DNA of 64,000 nucleotides, taken from a bacterium (lineage in GTDB: Bacteria; Sysuimicrobiota; Sysuimicrobiia; Sysuimicrobiales; Segetimicrobiaceae). Both the position numbers and the translations under genes were made by a program. Where the stretch lies: positions 43,257-107,256 of the forward strand of contig DASSJF010000033.1 of NCBI GenBank assembly GCA_035691305.1. Direction: 5' to 3'. How positions within the stretch are numbered: the first letter of the stretch is position 1; every line of letters starts with the position of its first letter. The notes beneath the pieces are model-generated. The model had not been told where the DNA came from. It was given only the letters and a program-made list of their open reading frames with translations, and did not search any database. This document shows, piece after piece, positions 24,955-33,449 of the stretch.

Positions 24955-26088
24955 ATGGCACGAACCGACTACTACGAGGTGCTGGGGGTCGCGCGCGCGG
25001 CGACGCAGGACGAGATCAAGCGCGCGTTCCGGCAGCTCGCCCGCGAGCATCATCCCGACGTCAACAAGGATCCCGGCGCGGCGGACCGCTTCAAGGTGAT
25101 CAACGAGGCCTATCAGGTGCTCGGCGATCCCGAGCGGCGCTCCCGGTACGACCGGGGCGATTTCCTCGCCGCGGGGCGGCCGGACGGCCGCCCCGGCCCC
25201 TTCGGCGCCGGGCCGTTCGAGGATCTCTTCGACATGTTCTTCGGACAGACGATGGGCGCGGGCATGCGCGGCGGCGAGGCGGGGCCCGAGCGCGGCAGCG
25301 ACCTGCGCGTCGCGCTTGAGCTCACGCTCGAGGACGCGGCGCACGGCGTGGAGCACCGCATCTCGATTGTGCGCGAGGAGACGTGTCCCGTGTGCTTCGG
25401 CACCGGTGCGGAGAAGGGGAGTGCCCCCGAAACGTGCCCGACGTGCCGCGGCACCGGCCAGGTCCGCTACGGCCGCCAGACGCCGTTCGGGTCGTTCCAG
25501 CAGATCACCACATGCCCGGAGTGCCGCGGCGGCGGCAAGGTCATCCGGAAGCCGTGCCGGGAATGCCGCGGGCGCGGCCGCATGGACGCGAAGCGCGAGA
25601 TCACGGTCGCGGTGCCCGCCGGCGTGGAAGACGGCACCCGGCTGCGCCTGGCCGGCGAAGGGGAGGCGGGCATGCGCGGCGGCGACCGCGGCGACCTCTA
25701 CGTGGACATCCGCCTCGCCGAGCACCCGGTGTTTACGCGGGAAGGACGCACCCTGCACTGCGCCGTGACCGTCTCGATGACCCAGGCCGCGCTCGGCGTC
25801 GACGTCGAGGTGCCCACGCTCGACGGTCCGGCGCCGCTCGCGGTGCCGGCCGGCACGCAGCCCGGCGCCGCGCTCGTCGTGCCGGGAAAGGGCATGCCGC
25901 GGCCCCGCGGTGGTGCGCGCGGCGACCTCATCGCCCACGTGCACGTCGAGATCCCCAAGCACCTCACCGCCGAACAGTCCGCGGCGCTCGCGGCGTTCGC
26001 GCGCCTGCGCGGCGACGAGCTACATCCCCGCCGTACCGGCGGCCGCCGCAAGCCCCTCTTCGGCAAATTCCACTCCGGCGGGTCGTGA
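24955..26088 (+). CDS. dnaJ: Chaperone protein DnaJ
   Basis: DnaJ is the Hsp40 co-chaperone that stimulates DnaK. Its 377 residues show the full type I layout. The J domain (1-70) has the HPD motif in REHHPDVNK, and a short Gly/Phe-rich linker follows. Four CxxCxGxG zinc repeats begin near residues 144, 161, 187 and 201. A C-terminal substrate-binding domain completes it. It is downstream of CIRCE-hrcA and so likely heat-regulated. The partner genes dnaK and grpE are absent from this locus, an arrangement also known from Actinobacteria. The prmA GTG start overlaps its stop. Confidence 0.97.
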   Translation: MARTDYYEVLGVARAATQDEIKRAFRQLAREHHPDVNKDPGAADRFKVINEAYQVLGDPERRSRYDRGDFLAAGRPDGRPGPFGAGPFEDLFDMFFGQTMGAGMRGGEAGPERGSDLRVALELTLEDAAHGVEHRISIVREETCPVCFGTGAEKGSAPETCPTCRGTGQVRYGRQTPFGSFQQITTCPECRGGGKVIRKPCRECRGRGRMDAKREITVAVPAGVEDGTRLRLAGEGEAGMRGGDRGDLYVDIRLAEHPVFTREGRTLHCAVTVSMTQAALGVDVEVPTLDGPAPLAVPAGTQPGAALVVPGKGMPRPRGGARGDLIAHVHVEIPKHLTAEQSAALAAFARLRGDELHPRRTGGRRKPLFGKFHSGGS

Positions 26089-27035
26089 CGGCCGCCGCGC
26101 CGCCGGCGAGCTGGACCGAACTTCGCGTCACCGTGTCCCGGGACGCCGCCGAAGCGGTCGCGGAGATTCTGCGCGGCCTGCGCGGCGACGGATCGATCGA
26201 AGAGAGTGCCGGCTCCGGCCGGGTGCGGTTTCGCGTCTATCTGCCGCCGTCGCGGCTGCTCCGCGCTACCCTCGCGGCGCTGCGGGCGCGGGTCCGCGGC
26301 CTGCGCCGGTACGGTCTAGAGCCGGGGCGCATCACCGTCTCGAGCCGGTCCGTTCGGGCGCGCCGCTGGGCGACGGCGTGGCGCAAACACGCCCGGGCCG
26401 TGCGCGTCGGGCGGCTCCTCGTGCGGCCCTCCTGGCTCCGTGCGGCGCCGCGCCGCGGAGACGTGACCGTCGCGGTCGACCCGGGGATGGCGTTCGGCAC
26501 CGGCATGCACGCGAGCACGCGGCTCGCGCTGCGGGGCCTGGTTGGGGCGCTCGCGCGACAGTCGCGCGCGCGGGTTTTCGACGTCGGGACCGGCTCGGGA
26601 ATTCTCGCGATCGCGGCGGCCGCGCTCGGCGCCGCGGAGGTCCTGGCGGTGGACAGCGATCCCGTTGCGACCGCGGCCGCGCGCGCCAACGTCCGGCTCA
26701 ACCGCTGCGCGCGGCGGGTCCGCGTGGTGGATGGGGCCGGGATCGGGATGGCGCCGGGCCGCGCGGACGTGATCGTCGCGAACATCGTGGCCGACACGAT
26801 CGTCGAGCTGCTCCCGGACGTCCGCGCGCATCTCGCCGCCGGCGGCGTGTTCATCGGGTCCGGGATCGTCGCGGGGAGAGTGCGCGTCGTGCTGCGGGCC
26901 GCCCGCGCGGCGGGCTTTCGCGCGGGACCGGTGATGCGGGAAGGAGACTGGCGGGCGGTGCTCCTCAGCGCGACGCCCAGATCTGACTCGCGAGCGTCAG
27001 CAGAACGAAAAAACCGATCAGCACAACCGCGGTGA
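26085..27035 (+). CDS. prmA: Ribosomal protein L11 methyltransferase
   Basis: PrmA is a SAM-dependent methyltransferase for ribosomal protein L11. The 316-residue protein has an N-terminal recognition region, the family motif [17 protein letters not shown] (about residues 125-142), SAM-binding motif [20 protein letters not shown], and motif [14 protein letters not shown]. The GTG start overlaps the dnaJ stop (GTGA). The last 24 codons overlap the convergent small membrane-protein gene by 71 bases. The hrcA-dnaJ-prmA order is common in Gram-positive bacteria; rsmE, which often follows, is not here. Confidence 0.93.
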   Translation: MTAAAPPASWTELRVTVSRDAAEAVAEILRGLRGDGSIEESAGSGRVRFRVYLPPSRLLRATLAALRARVRGLRRYGLEPGRITVSSRSVRARRWATAWRKHARAVRVGRLLVRPSWLRAAPRRGDVTVAVDPGMAFGTGMHASTRLALRGLVGALARQSRARVFDVGTGSGILAIAAAALGAAEVLAVDSDPVATAAARANVRLNRCARRVRVVDGAGIGMAPGRADVIVANIVADTIVELLPDVRAHLAAGGVFIGSGIVAGRVRVVLRAARAAGFRAGPVMREGDWRAVLLSATPRSDSRASAERKNRSAQPR

Positions 27036-27309
27036 TGATAAAGGCCCGCTGCGGCGGCCGGGCCCGCACCGGGGACTCCTCCGCGTGCAGCCGCGAGGCC
27101 GTGCGAAGAGCGACAAGCCCGACGAGCGCGAGGGCGACCAGGAACGCGCTCAACCCCCATACGCTGGCGACGATCGAGAGCCAGATCACCCCGAGCCCGA
27201 AGGCGACGAGCAGAAGCGTTCGGACGACCGCGTACACGGCGCGAAGCACCGGTCCGCTCCGACGCGCGGGCGATGGAGACGCCCGTCGCCCCGGCGGGAT
27301 CGATCTCAT
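26965..27309 (-). CDS. Small membrane protein of unknown function
   Basis: This is a 114-residue protein that I do not recognise. After a basic, proline-rich N-terminus (about 1-20) there are three hydrophobic segments. They lie around LLLVAFGLGVIWLSIVASV, GLSAFLVALALVGLVAL and [19 protein letters not shown], so it is probably an integral membrane protein. No ribosome site is clear before the ATG. Its 3' end overlaps prmA by 71 bases on the opposite strand. The hydrophobic pattern is hard to explain as an antisense shadow, since half of it lies outside prmA. Confidence 0.55.
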   Translation of the reverse strand: MRSIPPGRRASPSPARRSGPVLRAVYAVVRTLLLVAFGLGVIWLSIVASVWGLSAFLVALALVGLVALRTASRLHAEESPVRARPPQRAFIITAVVLIGFFVLLTLASQIWASR

Positions 27310-27332
27310 GGCCGCTTCTTCGGTGATCCGGC

Positions 27333-27360
27333 TTGCATTTCCTCGTCCCTTCGATAGAAT
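27333..27360 (+). promoter_or_regulatory. Upstream promoter of carAB (P1)
   Basis: TTGCAT (27333-27338) and TAGAAT (27355-27360) are separated by 16 bases, a good vegetative promoter. The transcript would start near 27367. It would read through the PyrR-like hairpin, the short leader frame and the intrinsic terminator before carA. Confidence 0.75.
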
Positions 27361-27371
27361 GGGGTGCAGCA

Positions 27372-27411
27372 GCGGACCATTAACGATCTCCGGGAGGGAT
27401 CGATGGTGCGC
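27372..27411 (+). promoter_or_regulatory. PyrR-type binding-loop-like hairpin in the carAB leader
   Basis: The RNA can fold as lower stem ACCAT/ATGGT (27376-27380 with 27403-27407), a TAA bulge on the 5' side, upper stem CGATC/GATCG (27384-27388 with 27398-27402), and a terminal loop containing CCGGGA (27390-27395). The lower stem can extend by GCG/CGC across one G-G mismatch. PyrR binding loops have this two-stem, 5'-bulged shape and a CNGNGA hexaloop, which CCGGGA matches. With a terminator 20 bases later and carAB downstream, a uridine-nucleotide-responsive attenuator is the best reading. It is not proven; pyrR is not in the window. Confidence 0.6.
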
Positions 27412-27510
27412 CGGGATACCGTGCGCCGATCGGGGAGCCTCTTCCGGGCTCCTCTTTTCTTATGCCCCGAACGCCGCCCGGGACGGCAGGACGGCGGAAG
27501 CCCGAATTGA
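27403..27510 (+). CDS. Possible 35-residue arginine-rich leader peptide of carAB
   Basis: An ATG at 27403 is preceded four bases away by GGGAGGG, one of the better ribosome sites in the window. It opens 35 codons ending in TGA at 27508-27510. Eight codons are arginine, including RR pairs (MVRRDTVRRSG...). The terminator hairpin lies inside this frame and its ribosome site lies inside the PyrR-like hairpin, so translation could affect termination. The arginine content may simply reflect high GC. It could be a regulatory leader peptide or a chance frame. Confidence 0.4.
   Translation: MVRRDTVRRSGSLFRAPLFLCPERRPGRQDGGSPN
27432..27461 (+). terminator. Intrinsic terminator (attenuator) upstream of carA
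   Basis: GGGGAGCC (27432-27439) pairs with GGCTCCTC (27447-27454) around a seven-base loop and is followed by TTTTCTT. It lies about 65 bases after the P1 start and about 100 bases before the carA start. No complete gene precedes it on this strand, so its role is presumably conditional termination of the P1 transcript. Confidence 0.85.
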
Positions 27511-27535
27511 ATTTTTATACATTCACGAGTATAAT
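27507..27535 (+). promoter_or_regulatory. Downstream promoter of carAB (P2) with overlapping ARG-box-like site
   Basis: TTGAAT (27507-27512), a 17-base spacer and TATAAT (27530-27535) make a near-consensus promoter that starts after the attenuator. TGAATTTTTATACA (27508-27521) matches the arginine-repressor half-site TGAATWWWWATTCA at 13 of 14 positions and covers the -35 element. ArgR binding would therefore block P2. A transcript starting near 27542 would have a short leader carrying GGAGG before the carA ATG. Confidence 0.8.
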
Positions 27536-27564
27536 CATGCGGCAGCGGACCGCGGAGGCTGGGG

Positions 27565-28665
27565 ATGCAGGCACGGCTGGTGCTTGAGGACGGAACGGTG
27601 CTCGCGGGGCGCGCCATCGGCGCGCGGGGGTGGGCCGGGGGCGAAGTCGTCTTCACGACCGCGATGACGGGCTACGAGGAAGTTCTGTCGGACCCGTCCT
27701 ACAACGGCCAGATCGTCACGATGGCGTACCCGCTGATCGGCAACTACGGCGTGAGCGGCGAGGCTTGGGAGTCGTTCCGCCCGCACGTCGAGGGATTCGT
27801 CGTCGGCGAGGCCGCCGATCTGCCGCACCACTGGCAGGCCGAGAGCACGCTCGCCGCCACGCTCGCGCGGTGGGAGATCCCGGGCATTGCCGGAGTCGAC
27901 ACGAGGTTTCTGGTCCGGCACCTTCGCACGCACGGGCTCAAGCGCGGCCTGATCTCGACCGAGGAAGACCCGCCCGACCGGGCGCTCGTCACGCGGGCCC
28001 GCGGGCTGGCCGACATCGGGACGCTGGATCTCGTCGGCGAGGTCAGCACCCCGGCCGTGCGGCACCTTCCCGGGCCCGGGGCCAAGATCGCGCTGCTCGA
28101 CTGCGGCGTGAAGGCCGGCATCATCGAGAGTCTGCGCCGGCGCGGGTGTGACGTGTGGGTGCTGCCGCACCGCACGACCGCGGAGGAGATCCTGGAGATG
28201 GCGCCGGGCGGGCTGGTGCTCTCGCCCGGTCCCGGCGACCCGCAGATGCTGCCGCGGCAGGTGACGCACGTGCAGCACCTGTGGGGCCGGGTGCCGATGT
28301 TCGGTATCTGCCTCGGCCACCAGATCATCGGCCGCGCCGCGGGCGCCTCGACGTTCAAGCTCCCGTACGGGCACCGCGGCAGCAATCATCCCGTGAAGGA
28401 TCTCGTGACGGGGCGCGTCTGCGTCACGACCCAGAACCACGGCTATGCGGTCGACGAGGCGTCGGTCGCCGGCACAGAACTCGCCGTGACGCACCGCAAC
28501 CTCAACGATGGGACGGTGGAAGGCCTGCGGCACCCGAAGCTGGCGATCATGACCGTGCAGTACCACCCCGAGGGGCGGCCCGGACCGCTCGACTCGTCGT
28601 ATCTGTTCGATGCGTGGATGGAGATGATAGGGGCCGGCACTCGCCCGGAGTCCGCCCGAATCTGA
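27565..28665 (+). CDS. carA: Carbamoyl-phosphate synthase small (glutaminase) subunit
   Basis: CarA hydrolyses glutamine and passes ammonia to CarB for carbamoyl phosphate, the shared precursor of arginine and pyrimidines. The 366-residue protein has the N-terminal CPSase_sm domain ([17 protein letters not shown]) and a class I glutamine amidotransferase domain with nucleophile Cys249 in FGICLGHQ. The His334/Glu336 pair is in QYHPEG. The ATG has GGAGG five bases upstream. Its TGA overlaps the carB ATG. Two promoters and an attenuator-like leader lie upstream, pointing to control by both pyrimidines and arginine. Confidence 0.97.
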   Translation: MQARLVLEDGTVLAGRAIGARGWAGGEVVFTTAMTGYEEVLSDPSYNGQIVTMAYPLIGNYGVSGEAWESFRPHVEGFVVGEAADLPHHWQAESTLAATLARWEIPGIAGVDTRFLVRHLRTHGLKRGLISTEEDPPDRALVTRARGLADIGTLDLVGEVSTPAVRHLPGPGAKIALLDCGVKAGIIESLRRRGCDVWVLPHRTTAEEILEMAPGGLVLSPGPGDPQMLPRQVTHVQHLWGRVPMFGICLGHQIIGRAAGASTFKLPYGHRGSNHPVKDLVTGRVCVTTQNHGYAVDEASVAGTELAVTHRNLNDGTVEGLRHPKLAIMTVQYHPEGRPGPLDSSYLFDAWMEMIGAGTRPESARI

Positions 28666-31600
28666 TGACCGGCAGTATCAGCAAAGTTCTCGTCATCGGA
28701 TCGGGACCGATTACGATCGGTCAGGCCGCGGAGTTCGACTACTCCGGCAGCCAGGCGTGCCGCTCGCTTTCGGAAGAGGGCGTCGAGGTCGTCCTCGTCA
28801 ACAGCAACCCGGCGACGATCATGACGGACGTCGAAACCGCCGACCGCGTCTACATCGAGCCGCTCACGGTGGAGTTCCTGACCCGGGTGATCGCGCGCGA
28901 GCGGCCGCAGGGCCTCCTCGCCACCCTCGGCGGCCAGACCGGCCTCAACCTCGCGGTCGCGCTGGCGGAGGCCGGCGTGCTCGAGGAATACGGCGTGAAA
29001 CTGCTCGGGACGCCCCTCGAGGCGATCCGCAGGGCCGAGGACCGCGAGTTGTTCAAAGACGCCATGCGGTCGTTCGGCGAACCCGTCCCGGAGAGCGTCG
29101 TCGCGCACACCGTCGAGGAGGCGCGTGCCTTCGCCGCGCGCGTTGGTTTCCCCGTCGTCATCCGTCCCGCCTACACCCTGGGCGGCACCGGGGGCGGCAT
29201 CGCGGCCGACGCGCGGTCGCTCGACGAGATCGCCTCCCGCGGACTCGCCGTCAGCCGAATCCACCAGGTGTTGGTCGAGCGCTCGGTCGCCGGCTGGAAG
29301 GAGATCGAATACGAGGTGATGCGCGACCGGCTCGACACCTGCATCACCGTCTGCAACATGGAGAACCTCGATCCGATGGGCGTGCACACCGGCGACAGCG
29401 TCGTCATCGCCCCGAGCCAGACGCTGAGCGACCGGGAGTACCAGATGCTGCGTAGCGCGAGCCTGCGGATCATCCGCGGCCTCGGCATCGAGGGGGGCTG
29501 CAATATCCAGTTCGCGCTCGACCCGCGCAGCACGCGCTACTACGTGATCGAGGTCAACCCCCGGGTCAGCCGCTCGAGCGCGCTCGCGAGCAAGGCGACC
29601 GGCTATCCGATCGCCCGCGTGGCGGCGAAGATCGCGCTCGGGCGCACGCTCGACGAGATCCGCAACGCGATCACCGGGGAGACGTTCGCCTGCTTCGAGC
29701 CGGCGCTCGACTACTGCGTCATCAAGATCCCGCGATGGCCGTTCGACAAGTTCCCCTACGTCGACCGCCGGCTCGGGACGCAGATGCAGGCGACGGGCGA
29801 GGCGATGGCGATCGGCCGCACGGTCGAAGAGGCCCTGCTCAAGGCGCTGCGGTCGCTCGACCAGCGCGTCGACGGCTTCGACTACCCCGCGGCCGCGGGC
29901 TGGTCGCGCGAGGCGCTCCGCCAGCGGATCGCGGAGCCGTGCGACGAGCGGCTGTTCGCGGTCGCAGAAGGCCTCCGCCGCGGCATGCTGCCGCAGGAAA
30001 TCGCCGACCTCTCGCACATGGATCTGTTCTTCATCAACAAGATCGCCAACATCGTCGGCGTGCAGCTGAGGCTGCCCGGCCGGCGCGATCCCGAGACCCT
30101 GCGCGCGGCGAAGCGCATGGGGCTGCCGGACACGGCCGTCGCCCGGGCGTGGGACACGACCGAAGAGGCGGTCCGCGAGACCCGGTTTCGCGAGGGCATC
30201 CGGCCGGTGTACAAGGTCGTCGACACCTGCGCCGGCGAGTTTCCGGCGCGGACGCCGTACTTCTACTCGACCTACGGCCGCGAGGACGAGGTGCCGGACA
30301 GCCCGCGCCGCCGCATTGTCGTGCTCGGCTCCGGCCCGATCCGGATCGGGCAGGGGATCGAATTCGACTACTCGAGCGTCCATGCCGTGAAGGCGCTGCG
30401 CGACGGCGGCCTCGACGCGGTGCTGATCAACAACAACCCCGAGACGGTCAGCACCGACTTCGACGTCGCGAGCCGGCTGTATGTGGAGCCGCTGACGGTC
30501 GAGGACGTGCTGAACGTCATCGAGCGGGAGCGCGCCGACGGCGTGATCGTGCAGGTGGGGGGCCAGACCGGCCTCAACCTCGCCGGCCCGCTGGCCGCGC
30601 GCGGCGTGCGCGTGCTCGGCACGCCGGTCGAGGGGCTCGACGCGTCGGAGGACCGCGGCAAGTTCGACGAGCTGCTGCGCCGCCTCGAGATCGCGCACCC
30701 GGCCGGCGGCGCGGTGCGGTCGGTGCCGGAGGGACGCGCGCTGGCGGAACGGGTCGGATTCCCGCTGCTCGTCCGGCCGTCCTACGTGCTGGGCGGCCGG
30801 GGCATGGAGATCGTGGCGAACGCGGCCGAGCTCACCCGGTACTTGGAGTCGGCGTTCGCGGCCGATCCGGCGCATCCCGTGCTGACCGATACCTACGTCG
30901 AGGGGACGGAGGTCGAGGTCGACGCGGTCAGCGACGGCGACGCGGTGTATCTGCCCGGCATCATGGAGCACATCGAGCGCGCCGGCGTGCATTCAGGCGA
31001 CAGCATCGCGGTGTTCCCGGCGCAGCATCTCAGCCCCGACGAGACCGACCAGGTCGTCGACGCTACGGTCGCGATCGCCCGCGCGCTCGGCGTGCGCGGC
31101 TTCCTCAACATCCAGTTCGTCGTGAAGGACGGCCGCGTCTACGTGCTCGAGGCCAACCTCCGCTCCAGCCGGACGATCCCGTTCGTGAGCAAGGCCGCCG
31201 GGGCGCCGCTCGTGCGGCTCGCCGTGCACGTCATGCTCGGCCGCACGCTCGCCGACCTGGGATATCCCGGCGTGACGCGCCTGCCGGCGCCGTCGCGCGT
31301 GTCGGTGAAAGCGCCGGTGTTCAGCAGCGAGAAGATGGCCCAGCTCGACGTGCTGCTCGGACCGGAGATGACCTCGACCGGCGAGGTGATGGGGCAGAAC
31401 AGCAGCCTCCCCGGCGCGCTCTACCGCGCGCTGGTCGCCGCGGGGATCGAGATGCCGGAGCAGCGCGCGCTGCTCGCGAGCATCGCGGACCGGGACAAAG
31501 CGGGCGCCGTCGGGCTTGTGCGGCGGTTCGTCGACCTCGGATTCACGGTCTACGCGACGGACGACACGGCGAAGTATCTCGCGGAGCACGGGGTGCACGC

Positions 31601-31862
31601 GATCCACGTGAGCAAGAACGGCGATCCCGAGACCGCGCTGCGGCTCGTGCACGAGCGGGCGGTCAGCCTGGTGCTCAACACGCCGACGCGCGGCCGCACG
31701 CCGGGGCGCGCGGGGTTCGCGCTGCGCCGCGCGGCGTTCGAGCGCCACCTGCCGTGCTTCACCTCGCTCGACACGGCCGAGGCGTTCCTGGACGTGCTGG
31801 CCGCGATCAGGGCCGGCGAGATCCCGGCCCCGCACGCGGCGATGGAGGTTTCCCCCCTCTAG
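28665..31862 (+). CDS. carB: Carbamoyl-phosphate synthase large subunit
   Basis: CarB makes carbamoyl phosphate from bicarbonate, ammonia and two ATP. The 1065-residue protein is full length. It contains two homologous ATP-grasp halves, beginning with [21 protein letters not shown] near residue 8 and [20 protein letters not shown] near residue 548. Each has a Gly-rich ATP-grasp loop ([23 protein letters not shown]). An oligomerisation segment lies between them. The C-terminal MGS-like allosteric domain (about residues 940-1065) is where UMP and ornithine bind in known enzymes. It overlaps carA by one base and the convergent pip stop by four bases. Confidence 0.97.
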   Translation: MTGSISKVLVIGSGPITIGQAAEFDYSGSQACRSLSEEGVEVVLVNSNPATIMTDVETADRVYIEPLTVEFLTRVIARERPQGLLATLGGQTGLNLAVALAEAGVLEEYGVKLLGTPLEAIRRAEDRELFKDAMRSFGEPVPESVVAHTVEEARAFAARVGFPVVIRPAYTLGGTGGGIAADARSLDEIASRGLAVSRIHQVLVERSVAGWKEIEYEVMRDRLDTCITVCNMENLDPMGVHTGDSVVIAPSQTLSDREYQMLRSASLRIIRGLGIEGGCNIQFALDPRSTRYYVIEVNPRVSRSSALASKATGYPIARVAAKIALGRTLDEIRNAITGETFACFEPALDYCVIKIPRWPFDKFPYVDRRLGTQMQATGEAMAIGRTVEEALLKALRSLDQRVDGFDYPAAAGWSREALRQRIAEPCDERLFAVAEGLRRGMLPQEIADLSHMDLFFINKIANIVGVQLRLPGRRDPETLRAAKRMGLPDTAVARAWDTTEEAVRETRFREGIRPVYKVVDTCAGEFPARTPYFYSTYGREDEVPDSPRRRIVVLGSGPIRIGQGIEFDYSSVHAVKALRDGGLDAVLINNNPETVSTDFDVASRLYVEPLTVEDVLNVIERERADGVIVQVGGQTGLNLAGPLAARGVRVLGTPVEGLDASEDRGKFDELLRRLEIAHPAGGAVRSVPEGRALAERVGFPLLVRPSYVLGGRGMEIVANAAELTRYLESAFAADPAHPVLTDTYVEGTEVEVDAVSDGDAVYLPGIMEHIERAGVHSGDSIAVFPAQHLSPDETDQVVDATVAIARALGVRGFLNIQFVVKDGRVYVLEANLRSSRTIPFVSKAAGAPLVRLAVHVMLGRTLADLGYPGVTRLPAPSRVSVKAPVFSSEKMAQLDVLLGPEMTSTGEVMGQNSSLPGALYRALVAAGIEMPEQRALLASIADRDKAGAVGLVRRFVDLGFTVYATDDTAKYLAEHGVHAIHVSKNGDPETALRLVHERAVSLVLNTPTRGRTPGRAGFALRRAAFERHLPCFTSLDTAEAFLDVLAAIRAGEIPAPHAAMEVSPL

Positions 31863-32836
31863 CGCCCGGCGCGGAGCCGTCCCTTCAGGCGCTCCGCCGC
31901 CGCCACCAACTCCTTCGCGATCGACGGCTCGAACGCGACGTGGCCGGCGTCCGGACAGAGGATGTACTCGGCTTCCGGCCACGCCTCGTGCAGGCGATTC
32001 GCGGTGTACGGCGGGCAGTCGAGGTCCCAGCGTCCCTGCACGATCGTCCCCGGAATCGAGCGGATGCGCCCGACGTCGCGGAGCAGCTGCCCCGGCTCGA
32101 GGAAGCAGTCGTGCACGAAGAAGTGGTTCTCGATGCGCGAGACCGGCAGCGCCTTCGCGTCGATCTCGGACTCGGCCTCCGCCACGGGATCGGGCAGCAG
32201 CGTCGTGCACCGCGCCTCGTAGTGCGACCACACGCGCGCCGCGCGCACGCGCACCTCGGGGTTCGGGTCGTTGAGGAGGGCGTGGTATCGCTGGAGCAGG
32301 CTCTTCGCGTCCCGGGGGCCCGGGCCCGAGGCTTCGGCAAATTCATTCCAGGCAACCGGCGAGAACAGTTTCATCCCCGTCATGAACCAGTCGAGCTCCG
32401 GCCACTCGGCGAGGAAGATGCCGCGCACGATGAGGCCGAGGCAGCGCTGGGGGTGGGTCTCGGCGTAGGCCAGGGTGAGCGTCGAGCCCCACGATCCGCC
32501 GAACACCGCCCAGCGATCGATCCCGCGCGATTCGCGCAGCCGCTCCATGTCGCCGATCAGATGCTGCGTGGTATTGTCCTTGATCTCCGCGAGCGGCTTG
32601 GAGCGGCCCGCCCCGCGCTGATCGAAGACGATGATGCGCCAGAAGTTGGGATCGTAGAACCGGCGGTGCGACGGGCCGGCGCCGCCGCCGGGCCCGCCGT
32701 GGACGAACACGATCGGAACGCCTTTCGGGTTGCCGCTCTCTTCCCAATACATCTCGTGCAGGCCGTCGAGCGCCAGATGACCGCCGGCGTGGGGTTCGAT
32801 CGCGGGAAACAGGTGACGTTCGGCGTCGGGATGCAT
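31859..32836 (-). CDS. pip: Proline iminopeptidase
   Basis: This alpha/beta hydrolase removes N-terminal proline from peptides. At 325 residues it has the normal length. Family marks are [20 protein letters not shown] near the N-terminus, DQRGAGRS, the nucleophile elbow [17 protein letters not shown] and [15 protein letters not shown]. The C-terminal GRWDLDCPP and [11 protein letters not shown] segments supply the Asp and His. ATG 32836 ([15 protein letters not shown]) matches typical Pip N-termini; longer starts add basic residues only. It is head-to-head with a CMD-family gene, and its stop shares CTAG with the carB stop. Confidence 0.93.
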   Translation of the reverse strand: MHPDAERHLFPAIEPHAGGHLALDGLHEMYWEESGNPKGVPIVFVHGGPGGGAGPSHRRFYDPNFWRIIVFDQRGAGRSKPLAEIKDNTTQHLIGDMERLRESRGIDRWAVFGGSWGSTLTLAYAETHPQRCLGLIVRGIFLAEWPELDWFMTGMKLFSPVAWNEFAEASGPGPRDAKSLLQRYHALLNDPNPEVRVRAARVWSHYEARCTTLLPDPVAEAESEIDAKALPVSRIENHFFVHDCFLEPGQLLRDVGRIRSIPGTIVQGRWDLDCPPYTANRLHEAWPEAEYILCPDAGHVAFEPSIAKELVAAAERLKGRLRAGR

Positions 32837-32927
32837 GAAGGGAGCATTCGGCCCGCCGGGCGCGAAGCCTCCCAGGAGGCGCGAAGGCGGCCGACACAGG
32901 GCACGGCGAGACGGGGAGGTGGTGACG

Positions 32928-33335
32928 GTGAGTCGCTTGACCGACGCGGAGCGGATCCAAGAAGGCGCGCGCATTCGCCGGCAGGTGCTGGGCGGCGGAT
33001 ACGTCGATCGCGGCAAAGCCCAGGCGCAGGTCGATCCGTTCTACCAGCACTTTGTCGATTTTACGACGGAACACTGTTGGGGCACGGTCTGGGTGCGTCC
33101 CGGGCTGGATTTCAAGACCCGCAGCATGCTCAACCTGGCGATGCTGAGCGCGCTGGCTCGCTGGCACGAGTTCGAAGTCCACGTGCGCGGCGCGCTCAAC
33201 AACGGCGTCACCGAGAACGAGATCGCGGAGATCCTGCTGCAGGCCGGCGTCTACGCGGGCGTGCCGATCGCCGCGGAGGGCTTCCGGGTGGCGAAAAAAG
33301 TGTTCGACGAGCGCAAGGCCGGTCAGGCCGGCTAG
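32928..33335 (+). CDS. Carboxymuconolactone decarboxylase (CMD) family protein
   Basis: This is a 135-residue helical CMD-family protein, close to PcaC-type gamma-carboxymuconolactone decarboxylases in length and in the signature WHEFEVHVRGALNNGVTENE, followed by LLQAGVYAGVP. No CxxC redox pair is present. The GTG at 32928 was chosen because GGGGAGG lies eight bases upstream; GTG 32922 is the alternative. No other beta-ketoadipate pathway gene is nearby except the divergent alpha/beta hydrolase (Pip-like). A second hydrolase/CMD pair occurs at 7.6-9.0 kb. Substrate unknown. Confidence 0.85.
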   Translation: MSRLTDAERIQEGARIRRQVLGGGYVDRGKAQAQVDPFYQHFVDFTTEHCWGTVWVRPGLDFKTRSMLNLAMLSALARWHEFEVHVRGALNNGVTENEIAEILLQAGVYAGVPIAAEGFRVAKKVFDERKAGQAG

Positions 33336-33411
33336 CCCGAGGCCCGGACGCCCCCGCGGGAGCGGGACCGGCCGCCGAGCGGGCGGCGGTGTCGGCCCCC
33401 GGACGGCCTGC

Positions 33412-33440
33412 TTGCAACTTTATTCATATCCGTGTATGAT
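33412..33440 (+). promoter_or_regulatory. Promoter and ARG-box-like site of the arginine operon
   Basis: TTGCAA (33412-33417), a 17-base spacer and TATGAT (33435-33440) form a good promoter. TGCAACTTTATTCA (33413-33426) matches the ARG half-site TGAATWWWWATTCA at 11 of 14 positions. It starts at the same offset from the -35 element as the site at carA P2. The -10 ends nine bases before the GTG at 33450, so the message should be leaderless. Confidence 0.75.
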
Positions 33441-33449
33441 TATTCCGTC

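Noticed and set aside
33371..33387. GCCGCC/GGCGGC inverted repeat after the second CMD gene as a terminator
   Set aside because: Only six pairs, no T-run, and such repeats are common by chance at this base composition.
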